Shown one piece after another: positions 24,574-33,005 of a DNA stretch of 39,632 bases. This DNA comes from Candidatus Bathyarchaeota archaeon JdFR-07. GTDB lineage: Archaea; Thermoproteota; Bathyarchaeia; Bathyarchaeales; Bathycorpusculaceae. Numbering within the stretch: the stretch's first letter is position 1; each line of letters begins with the position of its first letter. The notes below the pieces were generated by a model. The model was not told the origin of the DNA. It saw only the letters and a program-made list of their open reading frames with translations, and ran no database searches. The stretch lies in the NCBI GenBank assembly GCA_002010975.1, contig MTLU01000006.1, forward strand, positions 1 through 39,632, in the 5' to 3' direction. The position numbers and the translations under genes are program-made.

Positions 24574-26516
24574 TTGACTACCTCTCTAACAATGGATTTT
24601 CCTTCTACGTTTTGAACAGTAATTATGTTAGCTTCCTCTCCCGCAAAAGTTACTTGACTTGGCGTGATAATAATATATTGAGCATTAGCATCTTTTATCA
24701 TGGAAACGAATATTTTTGCAATTAACTCGCGATTTTTGGGATCCATATGTATGTCGTATTCGTCTACCGCCCTAAAAGGCGAACGAACATGTTTTTGTAA
24801 GGCCAATAGAAAGCCCATTGTTGCAGTTGTTCTCTCCCCACCGCTCTGTGTATAGGCGTTTAAAGAAACAGGTTTTCCACCTTTGAATCCTACGAGAATT
24901 TCGAGTCCTGCAGCTTCTATGTCATGCCCGTTGACAAGTTTAACCTCTCCAACGGCTTGGGCTTGCGCTAAAATTTTTTTGTATTCTAAATTGACACGGT
25001 CAAGTAGGCTTTGGATCACACTCCGCCAGTTCTGCATCCTTGTTGTGACTTCCTCTAAAGTTTTTTCCCTATTTTCTGCAACTTGCCGAGCTTTCTCTTT
25101 GAGTTCTAGATAAAGTTTTGAATAAGATTCGTACATACGCTCTATGTCTTCTGAAACATCTGCAAGAGCCGATAAGTGTCCATCTGTAACTCTTATTTCA
25201 TCAAGAATTTCACTTATACTCTTGACGACAGCAATTCTTGATCCGGTTTGCTCTGCTTTCTTCACCACTTCATATAAAAGATTTTTGGCATTCTTTAATT
25301 CGCTTTCAAGCTTTTCTAAATTGCTTCTCACGTTTTCTTCTTGATATTGAAGCAACGCCAGTTTAATGCGACTTTCTACAACCTGATTGCTGATTTCTTC
25401 AATTTGCTCTTCTAACTCTTTAGTCTTCGATTTGTTTTCGTTTATTTTAAGATCCGTTTCTGAAAGATCTTGTTTATAGTTTCGAATTAGTTCTTTCAAA
25501 TATTGACTGTCTAGAAGCTTAAACTTTTTTATGAGCTTTTCTTTTTGCCTGGTTTGTGGGATTGCAGGATTTCCCAAAAGTAACGTCTCTTTTAGTAACT
25601 GTTGGTACAAAGCGATGGTAGCTTCTTTTGAAGCTTTTTCTCTCTCCAAGCTTAAGCGTTCATCGAAGATATTTTTCCAGGACTCTTTTATTTTTTCCAG
25701 CCTATTTTTCTGAATCTGCATTTGTTCCTTTATTATACTTATTTCTGTTTCTATTCGTTCTAGAGTAGCCCTCTGCTTTTTCTTTTCTACCTCCAATTCC
25801 TTAACGTTTTCTTCTTTTCTTGCAACTTCCGCCCACGCTAGTTCTCTTTCTAAAAATCTTCTTTTGGTTTGAAGCTGCTTTTTCTCTTGATATCTTTCAT
25901 ATTGTTCTCTCCAATAGTTAAGTGTCTGTTCGGCGGATTCCAAAAGTTTACTTACAGATTCTTCTTGGCTCATTATTCGTGTCAGCTTTTTCTGAGCTTG
26001 CAACACATTACCTCGATATGATTCAAGGCCAACCGCTGCTTCCACAATCTTCAACTTCTCTTGTGCAGAAAGCACTGTAAACTGTTCAACCATATTTTGA
26101 TGCATAATTATGAGCATGTTGTTTGGGTCCATGCCTAACCTACTAAGCAATCGTTCAACCTCACTTTTTGTAGCAGCTCTGTTTTCCAGTTCAAACCAGT
26201 ATTTACCGTCGCGGCGTAAAACACGAGTCAGGAAGATCTGATCTTTTTTAATTTTAGGAACAGGTCTTTTTCCACTTTTTTTTGTATTGTCGAGAATTAA
26301 TGTGATTCTGGCTTGATCTTTTCCCCAACGTATAAGATCACTTAGTTTTTTAGAACGTTCTGTGTAGGATTGTCCAAGAGCTACAGAAATTGCCAATAGC
26401 AAGGAAGATTTTCCAGAACCATTGGGTCCACAGATGACATTGACACCAGGTTCAAAGGGTACTCTAGCATACTCATAGCTCATGAAGTTTTCAAGGATTA
26501 CCTCTTGAATTAGCAT
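24570..26516 (-). CDS. Short Smc5/6-like SMC ATPase
   Basis: A 648-residue ABC-type ATPase. Walker A is GPNGSGKS at residues 30-37. The N-terminal head continues with LSDLIRWGKDQARITLIL and MDPNNMLIIMHQNMVEQFTVLSAQEKLKIVEAA, a layout like the Smc5 segment containing Q(F/N)LPQD..AEF..L.P.ELL. Coiled coils run at about 175-320 and 350-530. The C-terminal head has the signature QSGGERTTATMGFLLALQ (557 on) and Walker B FRAVDEYDIHMDP (D585, E586), closer to Smc5/Smc6 than to canonical SMC. There is no CxxC zinc hook and no room for a normal hinge; the turn near GNPAIPQ (about 325) may be a minimal hinge. First gene of an operon with kleisin- and kite-like genes; TATTATTTAC near 26548 may be its TATA box. 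Confidence 0.85.
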   Translation of the reverse strand: MLIQEVILENFMSYEYARVPFEPGVNVICGPNGSGKSSLLLAISVALGQSYTERSKKLSDLIRWGKDQARITLILDNTKKSGKRPVPKIKKDQIFLTRVLRRDGKYWFELENRAATKSEVERLLSRLGMDPNNMLIIMHQNMVEQFTVLSAQEKLKIVEAAVGLESYRGNVLQAQKKLTRIMSQEESVSKLLESAEQTLNYWREQYERYQEKKQLQTKRRFLERELAWAEVARKEENVKELEVEKKKQRATLERIETEISIIKEQMQIQKNRLEKIKESWKNIFDERLSLEREKASKEATIALYQQLLKETLLLGNPAIPQTRQKEKLIKKFKLLDSQYLKELIRNYKQDLSETDLKINENKSKTKELEEQIEEISNQVVESRIKLALLQYQEENVRSNLEKLESELKNAKNLLYEVVKKAEQTGSRIAVVKSISEILDEIRVTDGHLSALADVSEDIERMYESYSKLYLELKEKARQVAENREKTLEEVTTRMQNWRSVIQSLLDRVNLEYKKILAQAQAVGEVKLVNGHDIEAAGLEILVGFKGGKPVSLNAYTQSGGERTTATMGFLLALQKHVRSPFRAVDEYDIHMDPKNRELIAKIFVSMIKDANAQYIIITPSQVTFAGEEANIITVQNVEGKSIVREVVK

Positions 26517-27103
26517 TAACGCCCTTTGCCCTCTCTACGCAGTAAATAATAGAGGTAAAAACTCTCTTATTAAAACAACTAGGCAAAATTTATGTATAAA
26601 AGGTGTTTTGTAAAGTTCTACACTACGGATCGATATAACATGAAATCTACAAAAAAGAACGTATTTATAGAAACAATGGACCTACGCTGTAAACATGGTT
26701 ACAAAGTTCGTTACGTCCCGTATGAAGTAATAGATGACTATAGCACAATTATAACGTCATTTTCGAAAACAAACACATCACAACAAATGCAACTAAACAA
26801 TTGACCGTACCTAAATGAAATATAGATTTAAAAATGTGGAGAATCTACAAAGAGTATATACTTTTCCATGAACTAAGAGAGATATACTACGGGGAAACGG
26901 AATAAATAGCGATGAGGCCCGCAAAAAGGGCAATACAATACACGCTTTCCTTAAGGAACAATATTCCTCTATTTAACAGAATGATTACAGAAATTCAAGC
27001 GATGGATGAAAAACTGCTGAGAAGAAGAAAAGAAATCAAAATTAGAATATCTTAAACTTCTTAAGCATATTCTAACAATATTTCAGGATTGGTGAACGAA
27101 CAT
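26517..27103. other. Sparse region between the SMC operon and the next gene
   Basis: About 590 AT-rich bases. It includes the SMC promoter on the minus strand and, on the plus strand, an open frame of 70 codons at 26592-26804 with no ribosome site and little sign of a real protein, plus a small frame at 26912-27055 listed separately. No RNA gene is recognised. Confidence 0.5.
26912..27055 (+). CDS. Possible small basic protein (47 residues)
   Basis: Starts ATG 26912 (MRPAKRAIQYTLSLRNN) and ends TAA 27055. The product is helical and strongly basic at the end (KLLRRRKEIKIRIS). No convincing ribosome site was found. It lies 48 bases before the next gene on the same strand. Listed as a candidate only. 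Confidence 0.25.
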   Translation: MRPAKRAIQYTLSLRNNIPLFNRMITEIQAMDEKLLRRRKEIKIRIS

Positions 27104-27790
27104 ATGGTGATTGCAGGCAAAGTTTTCAGGCTTTTGGAAAAACTTTCCATAGCTGAAATTGCATCACGGCTCGAGGGCTACCGAGTTGAAGAGCCCTATG
27201 AAGAAGGAGATTACAAGTTTACCCTTGTAAGCGAAATTGTAGGGCTTCTGCCGAAAGAGAACATGCTTAGAGGTATCTATTCTCACGATTATGTTATTCA
27301 TGTATTTCATAGAGGTAAAACCCTGCCTACACCGCGCACTGTTGAGGCTTTATTCAGTTTTTCAAAGCAAGAAAACGCCACGTTTTTAACTGTGGTGGAA
27401 AAGAAAAGTTTAGCTAATTTTATAGCCAACAAGCTTAGCGAAATCTTATTTGAAAAGCTTGGTGGAATATTGGAAGCTAGGATTTCACCTGAAACCTTGC
27501 GAGAGTTTCATCTTAAAAACCCTGAAGATACAAAAATAACCTTTTTTGACAATGTTGATATTCCTAATGTGAACAAACTTTCGCTTTATGGTCCTGACCT
27601 AATTAACACTTCGCTTTTTGAAGATTATTGTAAACGTGGAGACTTATGGTATGTTGTCGCTAGGTCTAAAGAATATGGCTATATTGTAGGTATAACAAGA
27701 GACTCATCCGTAACAGTATTCAATTTAACGGATAAAGAACAATACTTGGAATTTGTTTCAAAAGAGATTTACAAGCTAATAACTGTTTGA
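27104..27790 (+). CDS. Unrecognised 228-residue archaeal protein
   Basis: ATG 27104 is chosen because GGTGA sits eight bases before it; TTG 27089 or GTG 27092 would add a few residues. The protein is soluble alpha/beta. The N-terminal half has YKFTLVSEIVGLLPKENMLRGIYSHDYVIHVFHRG; the C-terminal half has TKITFFDNVDIPNVNKLSLYGPDLI and WYVVARSKEYGYIVGITRDSSVTVFN. The regular strand pattern and conserved-looking turns indicate a real domain, possibly two related halves. No motif for catalysis or metal binding was found. It stands alone, 176 bases before the next gene. Confidence 0.6.
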   Translation: MVIAGKVFRLLEKLSIAEIASRLEGYRVEEPYEEGDYKFTLVSEIVGLLPKENMLRGIYSHDYVIHVFHRGKTLPTPRTVEALFSFSKQENATFLTVVEKKSLANFIANKLSEILFEKLGGILEARISPETLREFHLKNPEDTKITFFDNVDIPNVNKLSLYGPDLINTSLFEDYCKRGDLWYVVARSKEYGYIVGITRDSSVTVFNLTDKEQYLEFVSKEIYKLITV

Positions 27791-27965
27791 CCTAACCAAA
27801 AAGAATCAATTTTTTATAAGTTTTGAAGCAAAGAGATAGTAATTGTTGAATTATTTCGGTTGAAGCGAAAGGATGCAATTATTTTAACAGATTGCAAGGG
27901 TATAATGTGAGGGAAAAGTTTTAGGTGGAAGAAGATTATTATTAGATTTGTCTAGAGGACTTAAA

Positions 27966-28493
27966 ATGGCAGAAAAAGAAACGGTTGAAAAAGTGAAGGA
28001 TAGACAAGGAATGCTTGCAAAAATCCAAAACGTTTTGGGCTCTGGATATGCAACTAGAGAAGATCTTAGAGAACTGGACAGAAAGCTTCGAGACTTGTAT
28101 TACGCTGATTTCAAAAAACTACGCCGCAGATGGGAAGAAATTTATCTAGTCGCTTTAAATGCTGGAAAAGCGACAGATGACTTCAAAAAAGTAATACAGA
28201 TAATCGATAGAGCCGCAGAGAAAGTCAATCGTGCAGATTATGGATATGCAGGATTAATGGATCGTAAAGGGTCGATAAAAGAGACTGAATTGGCTCGTAT
28301 TTTCAACTATGACAAAGCTTTAAGTGGTGAGATTGAAGCGATAATAAATGCAGTTAATGATTTATATACAGACATCCAAGCTGAAAATTGGACAGAAACA
28401 GCAACCAAAACTAAGAATGTTAAATCCTTAATACTTAGTTTTGAGTCTAAATGGGATGAGAGAGAAAAACAGTTTAGACCTTTGGAGGTGTAA
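27966..28493 (+). CDS. Helical protein coupled to an SPFH gene
   Basis: The protein has 175 residues from ATG 27966, with AGAGG about eight bases upstream; a TTG at 27948 is less likely. It is almost all helix and highly charged (REDLRELDRKLRDLYYADFKKLRRRWEEIY) with a second helical part (LARIFNYDKALSGEIEAIINAVNDLYTDIQ). There is no membrane segment. The ribosome site of the next gene (GGAGGTG) lies in its last codons, so the two are translated together. It is likely a partner of the SPFH protein. It is not a recognisable PspA homologue. Confidence 0.6.
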   Translation: MAEKETVEKVKDRQGMLAKIQNVLGSGYATREDLRELDRKLRDLYYADFKKLRRRWEEIYLVALNAGKATDDFKKVIQIIDRAAEKVNRADYGYAGLMDRKGSIKETELARIFNYDKALSGEIEAIINAVNDLYTDIQAENWTETATKTKNVKSLILSFESKWDEREKQFRPLEV

Positions 28494-28497
28494 AAGG

Positions 28498-29571
28498 ATG
28501 CCTATTATTGAAAGAGTTGCATGGGACACTGCAGGTCCAGAAGACATAGCTTATAGATTCCCAAATCTCAAACTGAAATATGGAAGCCAGGTCATAGTTA
28601 AAGAAAACCAGTGGGCTGTATTCTTCCGCGATGGTAAAGCTTATGACGTTTTTGGACCTGGAAGACATACAATTACAAGTAATAACATTCCCCTTTTAAC
28701 TGGTGTCTTGAAAGCTTTGGGTATTATAGGAGACATTTTTGATTGTGAAGTCATTTTCATTAGCAACAGTCAATTTAGAGCAAATTTTGGTGGTAAAGCC
28801 TATTCGGCTCCGAGCGGAGATATAAAATATCAAGCTGAGTTAGGTTTCTATGGTTACACACTTTATAAGGTTGATGACCCCAAACTTTTTGTTACAGAAT
28901 TTTTTGGCAACAGAAATGCAAGCACTTCAAAAGACGTTGAAGATTACATTAGAGGATTTATAAACGAGCGAATTATTGACGAGTTTGCTCACTGGGACAT
29001 TTTCACTCTTGTGAAAAATGTTGATGAAACCACAGATAAAGTGGCATTAAAAATAAGCGATGAAGCCGCAAGAGTAGGCTTGAAAATAATAGATTGTGTA
29101 TTCGAGGGTATAAATGTTCCTGAAGAGGCTAGGAGATTCGTTTCTGGAATGGGTGCTCAGGCCATGATGATGCAGTATATGAAAGAAACAGCTGCCGAGC
29201 TTAAAGGTTCTGAGGGCGGTGGTGCTGCAGCAGCAGGTTTAGGTGCGGGTATGGGATTAACTATGCCTTATATAATGGCTCAACAAATGCAACAGGCTCA
29301 AGCTCAACAGCTTGTTATATGTTCAAAGTGCGGTGCCAAGAATCCTGTGGGGGCTAAATATTGTGGTAACTGTGGCATAGGTCTCGCCCCTGAAGCGAAG
29401 GTTGTCTGCCAAAAATGTGGAGCAGAAAATCCTGCGGGCATGAAATTCTGTGGAAATTGTGGGACACCGTTAGCACAACAGACTAAGACAGAAGTGGTCT
29501 GTCCAAAATGTAATGCGAAAAATCCGCCTAGAACAAAGTTTTGCGGAAACTGTGGAGAAAAGTTACCCTAA
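28498..29571 (+). CDS. SPFH-domain protein with three C-terminal zinc ribbons
   Basis: The protein has 357 residues from ATG 28498, just after GGAGGTG. Residues about 8-235 form an SPFH/band 7 domain of the YdjI (virion core protein) type: LKYGSQVIVKENQWAVFFRDGKAYDVFGPGRHTITSNNIPLL, and ISDEAARVGLKIIDCVFEGINVPEEARR. A Gly/Ala and Met/Gln-rich linker follows (about 236-275). Three CxxC...CxxC ribbons close the chain, starting VICSKCGAKNPVGAKYCGNCG, VVCQKCGAEN and VVCPKCNAKN. There is no N-terminal membrane helix. SPFH proteins form oligomers at membranes or in stress assemblies. It is coupled to the upstream helical protein. Confidence 0.85.
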   Translation: MPIIERVAWDTAGPEDIAYRFPNLKLKYGSQVIVKENQWAVFFRDGKAYDVFGPGRHTITSNNIPLLTGVLKALGIIGDIFDCEVIFISNSQFRANFGGKAYSAPSGDIKYQAELGFYGYTLYKVDDPKLFVTEFFGNRNASTSKDVEDYIRGFINERIIDEFAHWDIFTLVKNVDETTDKVALKISDEAARVGLKIIDCVFEGINVPEEARRFVSGMGAQAMMMQYMKETAAELKGSEGGGAAAAGLGAGMGLTMPYIMAQQMQQAQAQQLVICSKCGAKNPVGAKYCGNCGIGLAPEAKVVCQKCGAENPAGMKFCGNCGTPLAQQTKTEVVCPKCNAKNPPRTKFCGNCGEKLP

Positions 29572-29585
29572 ACCTCTCTTCTTCT

Positions 29586-29954
29586 TTATCTGATGTCAGC
29601 CTTTTTTCTAAGCGAAGCACCGCAGATCTCACAGAAATTCCAACTGCAGGACATTTGTGCTTTACATTTAGGGCATTTAGTCAAGGGTTGGGGATAGAGA
29701 GGTTGGCCACATTGCCAACAAAACTTGTTTTTAAGGGCATTTTTTCCACCACACTTTAAACAAAAAATAACTTGTCTAATTTTTTCAAATTTTAAGCTTT
29801 GAAAAATACAATTTGCCAGTGATAAACTTACGGCTAAACCTACACCTGCTAAAAAAGCATCGCTAATACGAATATTACTCATTTTATCAATCAAAATATG
29901 CCTTCTGGACAGAAAAAGTTTGCTGAAGAAAAGAGATAAACATGCCATCTTCAT
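29586..29954 (-). CDS. Zinc-ribbon protein with N-terminal hydrophobic segment
   Basis: At most 122 residues; an internal ATG at 29882 (MSNIRISDAFLAGVG) would give 98 and puts a hydrophobic segment (FLAGVGLAVSLSLANCIF) near the start. Two zinc ribbons follow: FCLKCGGKNALKNKFCWQCGQPL and KCPKCKAQMSCSWNFCEICGASL. The gene converges on the SPFH gene, whose ribbons look alike, so the two may share a partner or an origin. Probably membrane-attached with the ribbons in the cytosol. Function unknown. Confidence 0.6.
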   Translation of the reverse strand: MKMACLSLFFSKLFLSRRHILIDKMSNIRISDAFLAGVGLAVSLSLANCIFQSLKFEKIRQVIFCLKCGGKNALKNKFCWQCGQPLYPQPLTKCPKCKAQMSCSWNFCEICGASLRKKADIR

Positions 29955-29983
29955 TTTAAAGTAAGATGATAGGTTGAACGTGA

Positions 29984-30583
29984 ATGAAAACGACTGTTAA
30001 AGGACTATGGAACATTGTTTTGAGTGGATATCCAAAGACAGGTAAAACTCTGCTTGCTAAGCGTTTGATTTCGGAAAACAAGAATTTTGCGAGAATAGGT
30101 GTTGACGAGTTGAGAACTATGCTTTTTAATGAAACCACTCCATGTAGAGACGAGTTTCTAGTATACTCTATGATTGCTATAATGCGAAACTATCTTCTAA
30201 AAAAGGGTTACAGTGTTGTAATAGATTCAACAGCTCCAGACAATATAACTCGTGCTTTTCTGCTGGCTACCAAAGTTCAGAATGTTAATCGCCTAGTTGT
30301 TTTATTTGATGTAGAAAGAGAAGTTATGATCAACCGGAACATAGCATTTTTCGGTAGCGAAAGCCCAGTTCTCGCTTGGGATGCGCGTTGGGAAACTCCT
30401 CTTGGGGGCGTTCCTCTGTTCAAGTTTAAAAGCAATAACATGAAGGAATTCGAAGCTTATTATGCTCGCCTAAAAGAACTTTTAGAAAGTGAAATTCACC
30501 CTTACAAGCCGGAATTTCATCCCTTAGCTCCATTTAAGGAAATTATTAAGTCGTTAAAGAATTTTCTCAAAAAGCAGCCTTAA
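29984..30583 (+). CDS. P-loop kinase-like NTPase
   Basis: A 199-residue protein with Walker A GYPKTGKT at about 15-22 after a hydrophobic strand (LWNIVLS), and a second strand KKGYSVVIDSTAPDNITRAFLL that carries the Walker B-like Asp and matches AAA_33/Kti12/PSTK-type kinases. The region NRLVVLFDVEREVMINRN is the usual third strand with a lid Arg. It probably phosphorylates a small molecule, RNA or protein; the target is unknown. It is divergently placed from the zinc-ribbon gene and shares no operon. Confidence 0.65.
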   Translation: MKTTVKGLWNIVLSGYPKTGKTLLAKRLISENKNFARIGVDELRTMLFNETTPCRDEFLVYSMIAIMRNYLLKKGYSVVIDSTAPDNITRAFLLATKVQNVNRLVVLFDVEREVMINRNIAFFGSESPVLAWDARWETPLGGVPLFKFKSNNMKEFEAYYARLKELLESEIHPYKPEFHPLAPFKEIIKSLKNFLKKQP

Positions 30584-30626
30584 ATTTTTAAGCGTAAACC
30601 CTAAATGTATTCGTTGGGTTGATTAT

Positions 30627-30866
30627 TTGCAGGCATATATTCTTGTGAATGCCGAACCAGGCATGATATGGAAGGTTGCAGAAGCTGCCAACGCAATAGA
30701 AAGCGTAAAAATGGCACATGCTGTGACTGGACAATTTGACGTTATAGTTTATGTTGAATTCCCCAAAATAGGCGATCTCGGCAGAATAATAGAGAAAATT
30801 CAAGCATTAAAAGGTGTTAAGCGAACACAAACTTTGATAACAGTTCCCCCAACAATAAGAACATGA
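30627..30866 (+). CDS. Stand-alone RAM domain (Lrp/AsnC effector-binding)
   Basis: A 79-residue protein from TTG 30627: QAYILVNAEPGMIWKVAEAANAIESVKMAHAVTGQFDVIVYVEF, then LGRIIEKIQALKGVKRTQTLITV. This is the alpha-beta sandwich of Lrp/AsnC regulators without the helix-turn-helix. Such proteins form ring oligomers that bind amino acids or other small ligands and may work with full-length Lrp regulators. The fold is clear; the ligand is not. Its stop is two bases from the end of the convergent membrane gene. Confidence 0.85.
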   Translation: MQAYILVNAEPGMIWKVAEAANAIESVKMAHAVTGQFDVIVYVEFPKIGDLGRIIEKIQALKGVKRTQTLITVPPTIRT

Positions 30867-30868
30867 TT

Positions 30869-31492
30869 TTACGAAAGAAATCCAATCCATGTGCCTACAT
30901 ATTCGCCGAAATAGGCTAAAATTGCAAAGACTATAAGCCTTGGTGTAAAGCTCAGAGCCAGAAAGACATCTAACCGTGTCTTAAGAAGTCCACAAAATAG
31001 AGAAAGCAGCTCTACAGGTAAAACTGGAATAAGCCCGAAAATTGTATAAAGAATCCATCCCCATCTATTCCATAATCTAGTAGTTTCCTCCAGTCTTTCA
31101 GCAGAAACCTTCTTCATAACGTAAGGCCTCCCTAAACGGAAAGCCAAACCGTAATTAATCAACATACCTAAAGTAAACCCTATAGTAGCAACTAAAACCA
31201 AGGGGACTTTAGGCATCCCAAGCGAGGCCGCAGCAACCACCAATGCAGGACTTCCTAAAGGCACAACAGTTCCAGCTAAAATTGTTGCAAAGAAAATGCC
31301 TAGAAGCCCGTATCCTTCCATTAACGCTTTCGCGTCTACAAACAGTTGAGAACCGCCTAGATCAAAATATTTCAACAAAAATATCACTAGTAAGCCTATT
31401 GCGGTTATTATTATTCCAAGAATTATGGATGATTTTATCCATGGGACGGTGATTAAATCCGAAAATTTTTTTATTGTGCTTTCTCTTTCCAT
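30869..31492 (-). CDS. VTT/DedA-family membrane protein
   Basis: The protein has 207 residues from ATG 31492 (a TTG at 31498 is also possible). Five or six hydrophobic helices are visible. The family core is GYGLLGIFFATILAGTVVPLGSPALVVAAASLGMP, then NYGLAFRLGRPYV, and FGLIPVLPVELLSLFCGLLKTRLDVFLALSFTPRL, with re-entrant Pro/Gly-rich segments and a conserved Arg. DedA/VTT proteins act in lipid scrambling or membrane homeostasis. It follows the adenosyltransferase with almost no gap, at the end of the mutase operon, but has no obvious tie to it. Confidence 0.8.
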   Translation of the reverse strand: MERESTIKKFSDLITVPWIKSSIILGIIITAIGLLVIFLLKYFDLGGSQLFVDAKALMEGYGLLGIFFATILAGTVVPLGSPALVVAAASLGMPKVPLVLVATIGFTLGMLINYGLAFRLGRPYVMKKVSAERLEETTRLWNRWGWILYTIFGLIPVLPVELLSLFCGLLKTRLDVFLALSFTPRLIVFAILAYFGEYVGTWIGFLS

Positions 31493-31494
31493 TG

Positions 31495-32001
31495 TCAATA
31501 TTCTATTCCCTTTCTTGCCTCATGACCTTTATTGAATGGGTGTTTTATTTCTTTCATTTCTGTAACTAAATCTGCGATTTCCACAATTTTTTCAGGAGCA
31601 TAACGCCCTGTTAAAACAAGTTCAACATGTTTCGGTTTGTTTTCAATAAGCTCTACAACTTTTTCTGTTTCAATTAGTCTCAGTTTTAGAGCTATATTAA
31701 TTTCGTCTAAAATTACTATGTCGTAGTCTCCGCTTTTAACAACTTTTTTGGCTAGAGCCAAGGCTTCCTCTGCAAGTTGAATATCCTCTTCTTGGGCAGG
31801 CTTTGAAGTAACAAATTTTCCTCTGCCAAATGCCTTAAGTTTCAAATTAGGAAGCTTATCAACGATGTATAATTCCCCGTAGTCAAATCCGCCTTTTATA
31901 AACTGAATTATGTAAACTTTTAATCCTCTGCCAATAGCTCTTAAAGCAAGTCCAAAAGCCGCTGTTGTCTTTCCTTTTCCCTCACCAGTGTAAACTTGCA
32001 C
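31495..32001 (-). CDS. Cob(I)alamin/corrinoid adenosyltransferase (BtuR/CobO type)
   Basis: A 168-residue protein with a GTG start preceded by GAGGG. Marks: MQVYTGEGKGKTTAAFGLALRAIGRG (P-loop at residues 6-13), VYIIQFIKGGFDYGE, DYDIVILDEINIALKLRLI and HVELVLTGRYAPEKIVEIADLVTEMKEIKHPFNKG, all standard for the family. It transfers the adenosyl group of ATP to the corrinoid cobalt, making adenosylcobalamin. Its place behind the B12-dependent mutase and its GTPase chaperone means the operon supplies its own active cofactor form. Confidence 0.93.
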   Translation of the reverse strand: MQVYTGEGKGKTTAAFGLALRAIGRGLKVYIIQFIKGGFDYGELYIVDKLPNLKLKAFGRGKFVTSKPAQEEDIQLAEEALALAKKVVKSGDYDIVILDEINIALKLRLIETEKVVELIENKPKHVELVLTGRYAPEKIVEIADLVTEMKEIKHPFNKGHEARKGIEY

Positions 32002-32031
32002 TAGTCCCTCTTCAAGCTTTGACTTCAGCTT

Positions 32032-32985
32032 TTATACCTTCCTAAAACTCTCTTCCAGAAGTTTTTCAGCTGCTGAAACTGGATCTGTCTCTCTTTTCAA
32101 GATTTTCTGTAGAAGTTCTTCGAATTTTCCTCTTCTTTTTAATTCTTCTATAACAGCCCTTGCTGTTTGCTCCTTGATAGCCTCAACCAACTCAGCTTCA
32201 GCCTTTAACAGGCTTTTTTTGTGTTCTTTTTCTTTCCGAAGAAATTGTTTGTGTTCTTCCAGTTTTTCAATAAGTTTTGGAACTCCTTCACCTGTTAATG
32301 CTACTGTTTTCAAGATCGGTGGTTTCCAAGCGTTCTTTTTATTGTTAAGTTGAAGTATAGACTGGATATCTATTACTGCTTTGTCCGCGTTTTCTCTGTC
32401 AGCTTTATTAACAACAAAGATATCAGCTATCTCCATTAATCCAGCTTTTATGGCTTGTATTTCGTCCCCTAAACCTGGAGCATGCATAACCACTACCGAG
32501 TCAGCTACTTTTATTATTTCTACTTCTGACTGGCCAGCGCCGACAGTTTCTACAATTATTACATCTTTGCCAGAAGCGTCTAGAACCTTTACTGCGTCTT
32601 TTGTTGCACGTGCTATTCCGCCTGGATAGTTTCGTGTTGCCATGCTTCTTATGAAAACCTCTGCATCGGTGCTTAGTTCCTGCATTCTTATTCTGTCACC
32701 TAGAAATGCTCCACCTGTGAAAGGGCTTGTTGGGTCTACGGCTATTACGCCTACTTTCTTCCCGTTCTGTCGATATTCACGAACAATTTTCTCGATAAGA
32801 GTGCTTTTTCCTGAACCGCTTGGACCCGTTATTCCTATTATGTGGGCCTTTCCTGTGTGGGGATAAATTTTGGCAATTAATTTTTTTGATTCGGCTGTGG
32901 CATTTTCGATGAGGGTTATGGCTTTCGCTATGCTTCTCTTATTTCCTGTTAGAATTCCTTGTAGTATTTCTTCAATTTTTGTCAA
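32032..32985 (-). CDS. meaB: MeaB/ArgK-type G-protein chaperone of a B12 mutase
   Basis: A 317-residue SIMIBI-class GTPase with a TTG start. P-loop GITGPSGSGKSTLIEKIV; switch region VAVDPTSPFTGGAFLGDRIRMQ; VIIVETVGAGQSE; the GTP specificity motif NKAD. It loads adenosylcobalamin into the mutase, checks the cofactor form and protects the enzyme. It lies 20 bases after the small mutase subunit and before the adenosyltransferase gene, as expected for a mutase set. The same chaperone class serves both methylmalonyl-CoA and isobutyryl-CoA mutases, so it does not decide the substrate. Confidence 0.93.
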   Translation of the reverse strand: MTKIEEILQGILTGNKRSIAKAITLIENATAESKKLIAKIYPHTGKAHIIGITGPSGSGKSTLIEKIVREYRQNGKKVGVIAVDPTSPFTGGAFLGDRIRMQELSTDAEVFIRSMATRNYPGGIARATKDAVKVLDASGKDVIIVETVGAGQSEVEIIKVADSVVVMHAPGLGDEIQAIKAGLMEIADIFVVNKADRENADKAVIDIQSILQLNNKKNAWKPPILKTVALTGEGVPKLIEKLEEHKQFLRKEKEHKKSLLKAEAELVEAIKEQTARAVIEELKRRGKFEELLQKILKRETDPVSAAEKLLEESFRKV

Positions 32986-33005
32986 TGGTTTTGCACATCG
33001 TTGTG

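Noticed and set aside
23194-26516. Wadjet/Jet plasmid-defence system
   Set aside because: No JetD-like topoisomerase/nuclease gene is adjacent and the ATPase is far shorter than JetC; only the SMC-kleisin-kite logic is shared.
26592-26804. 70-codon open frame on the plus strand
   Set aside because: No ribosome site, no recognisable pattern and AT-rich random-looking composition; not listed as a gene.
27966-28493. PspA/IM30 homologue next to the SPFH gene
   Set aside because: It is helical and charged, but shorter and without the PspA N-terminal amphipathic helix or recognisable motifs.
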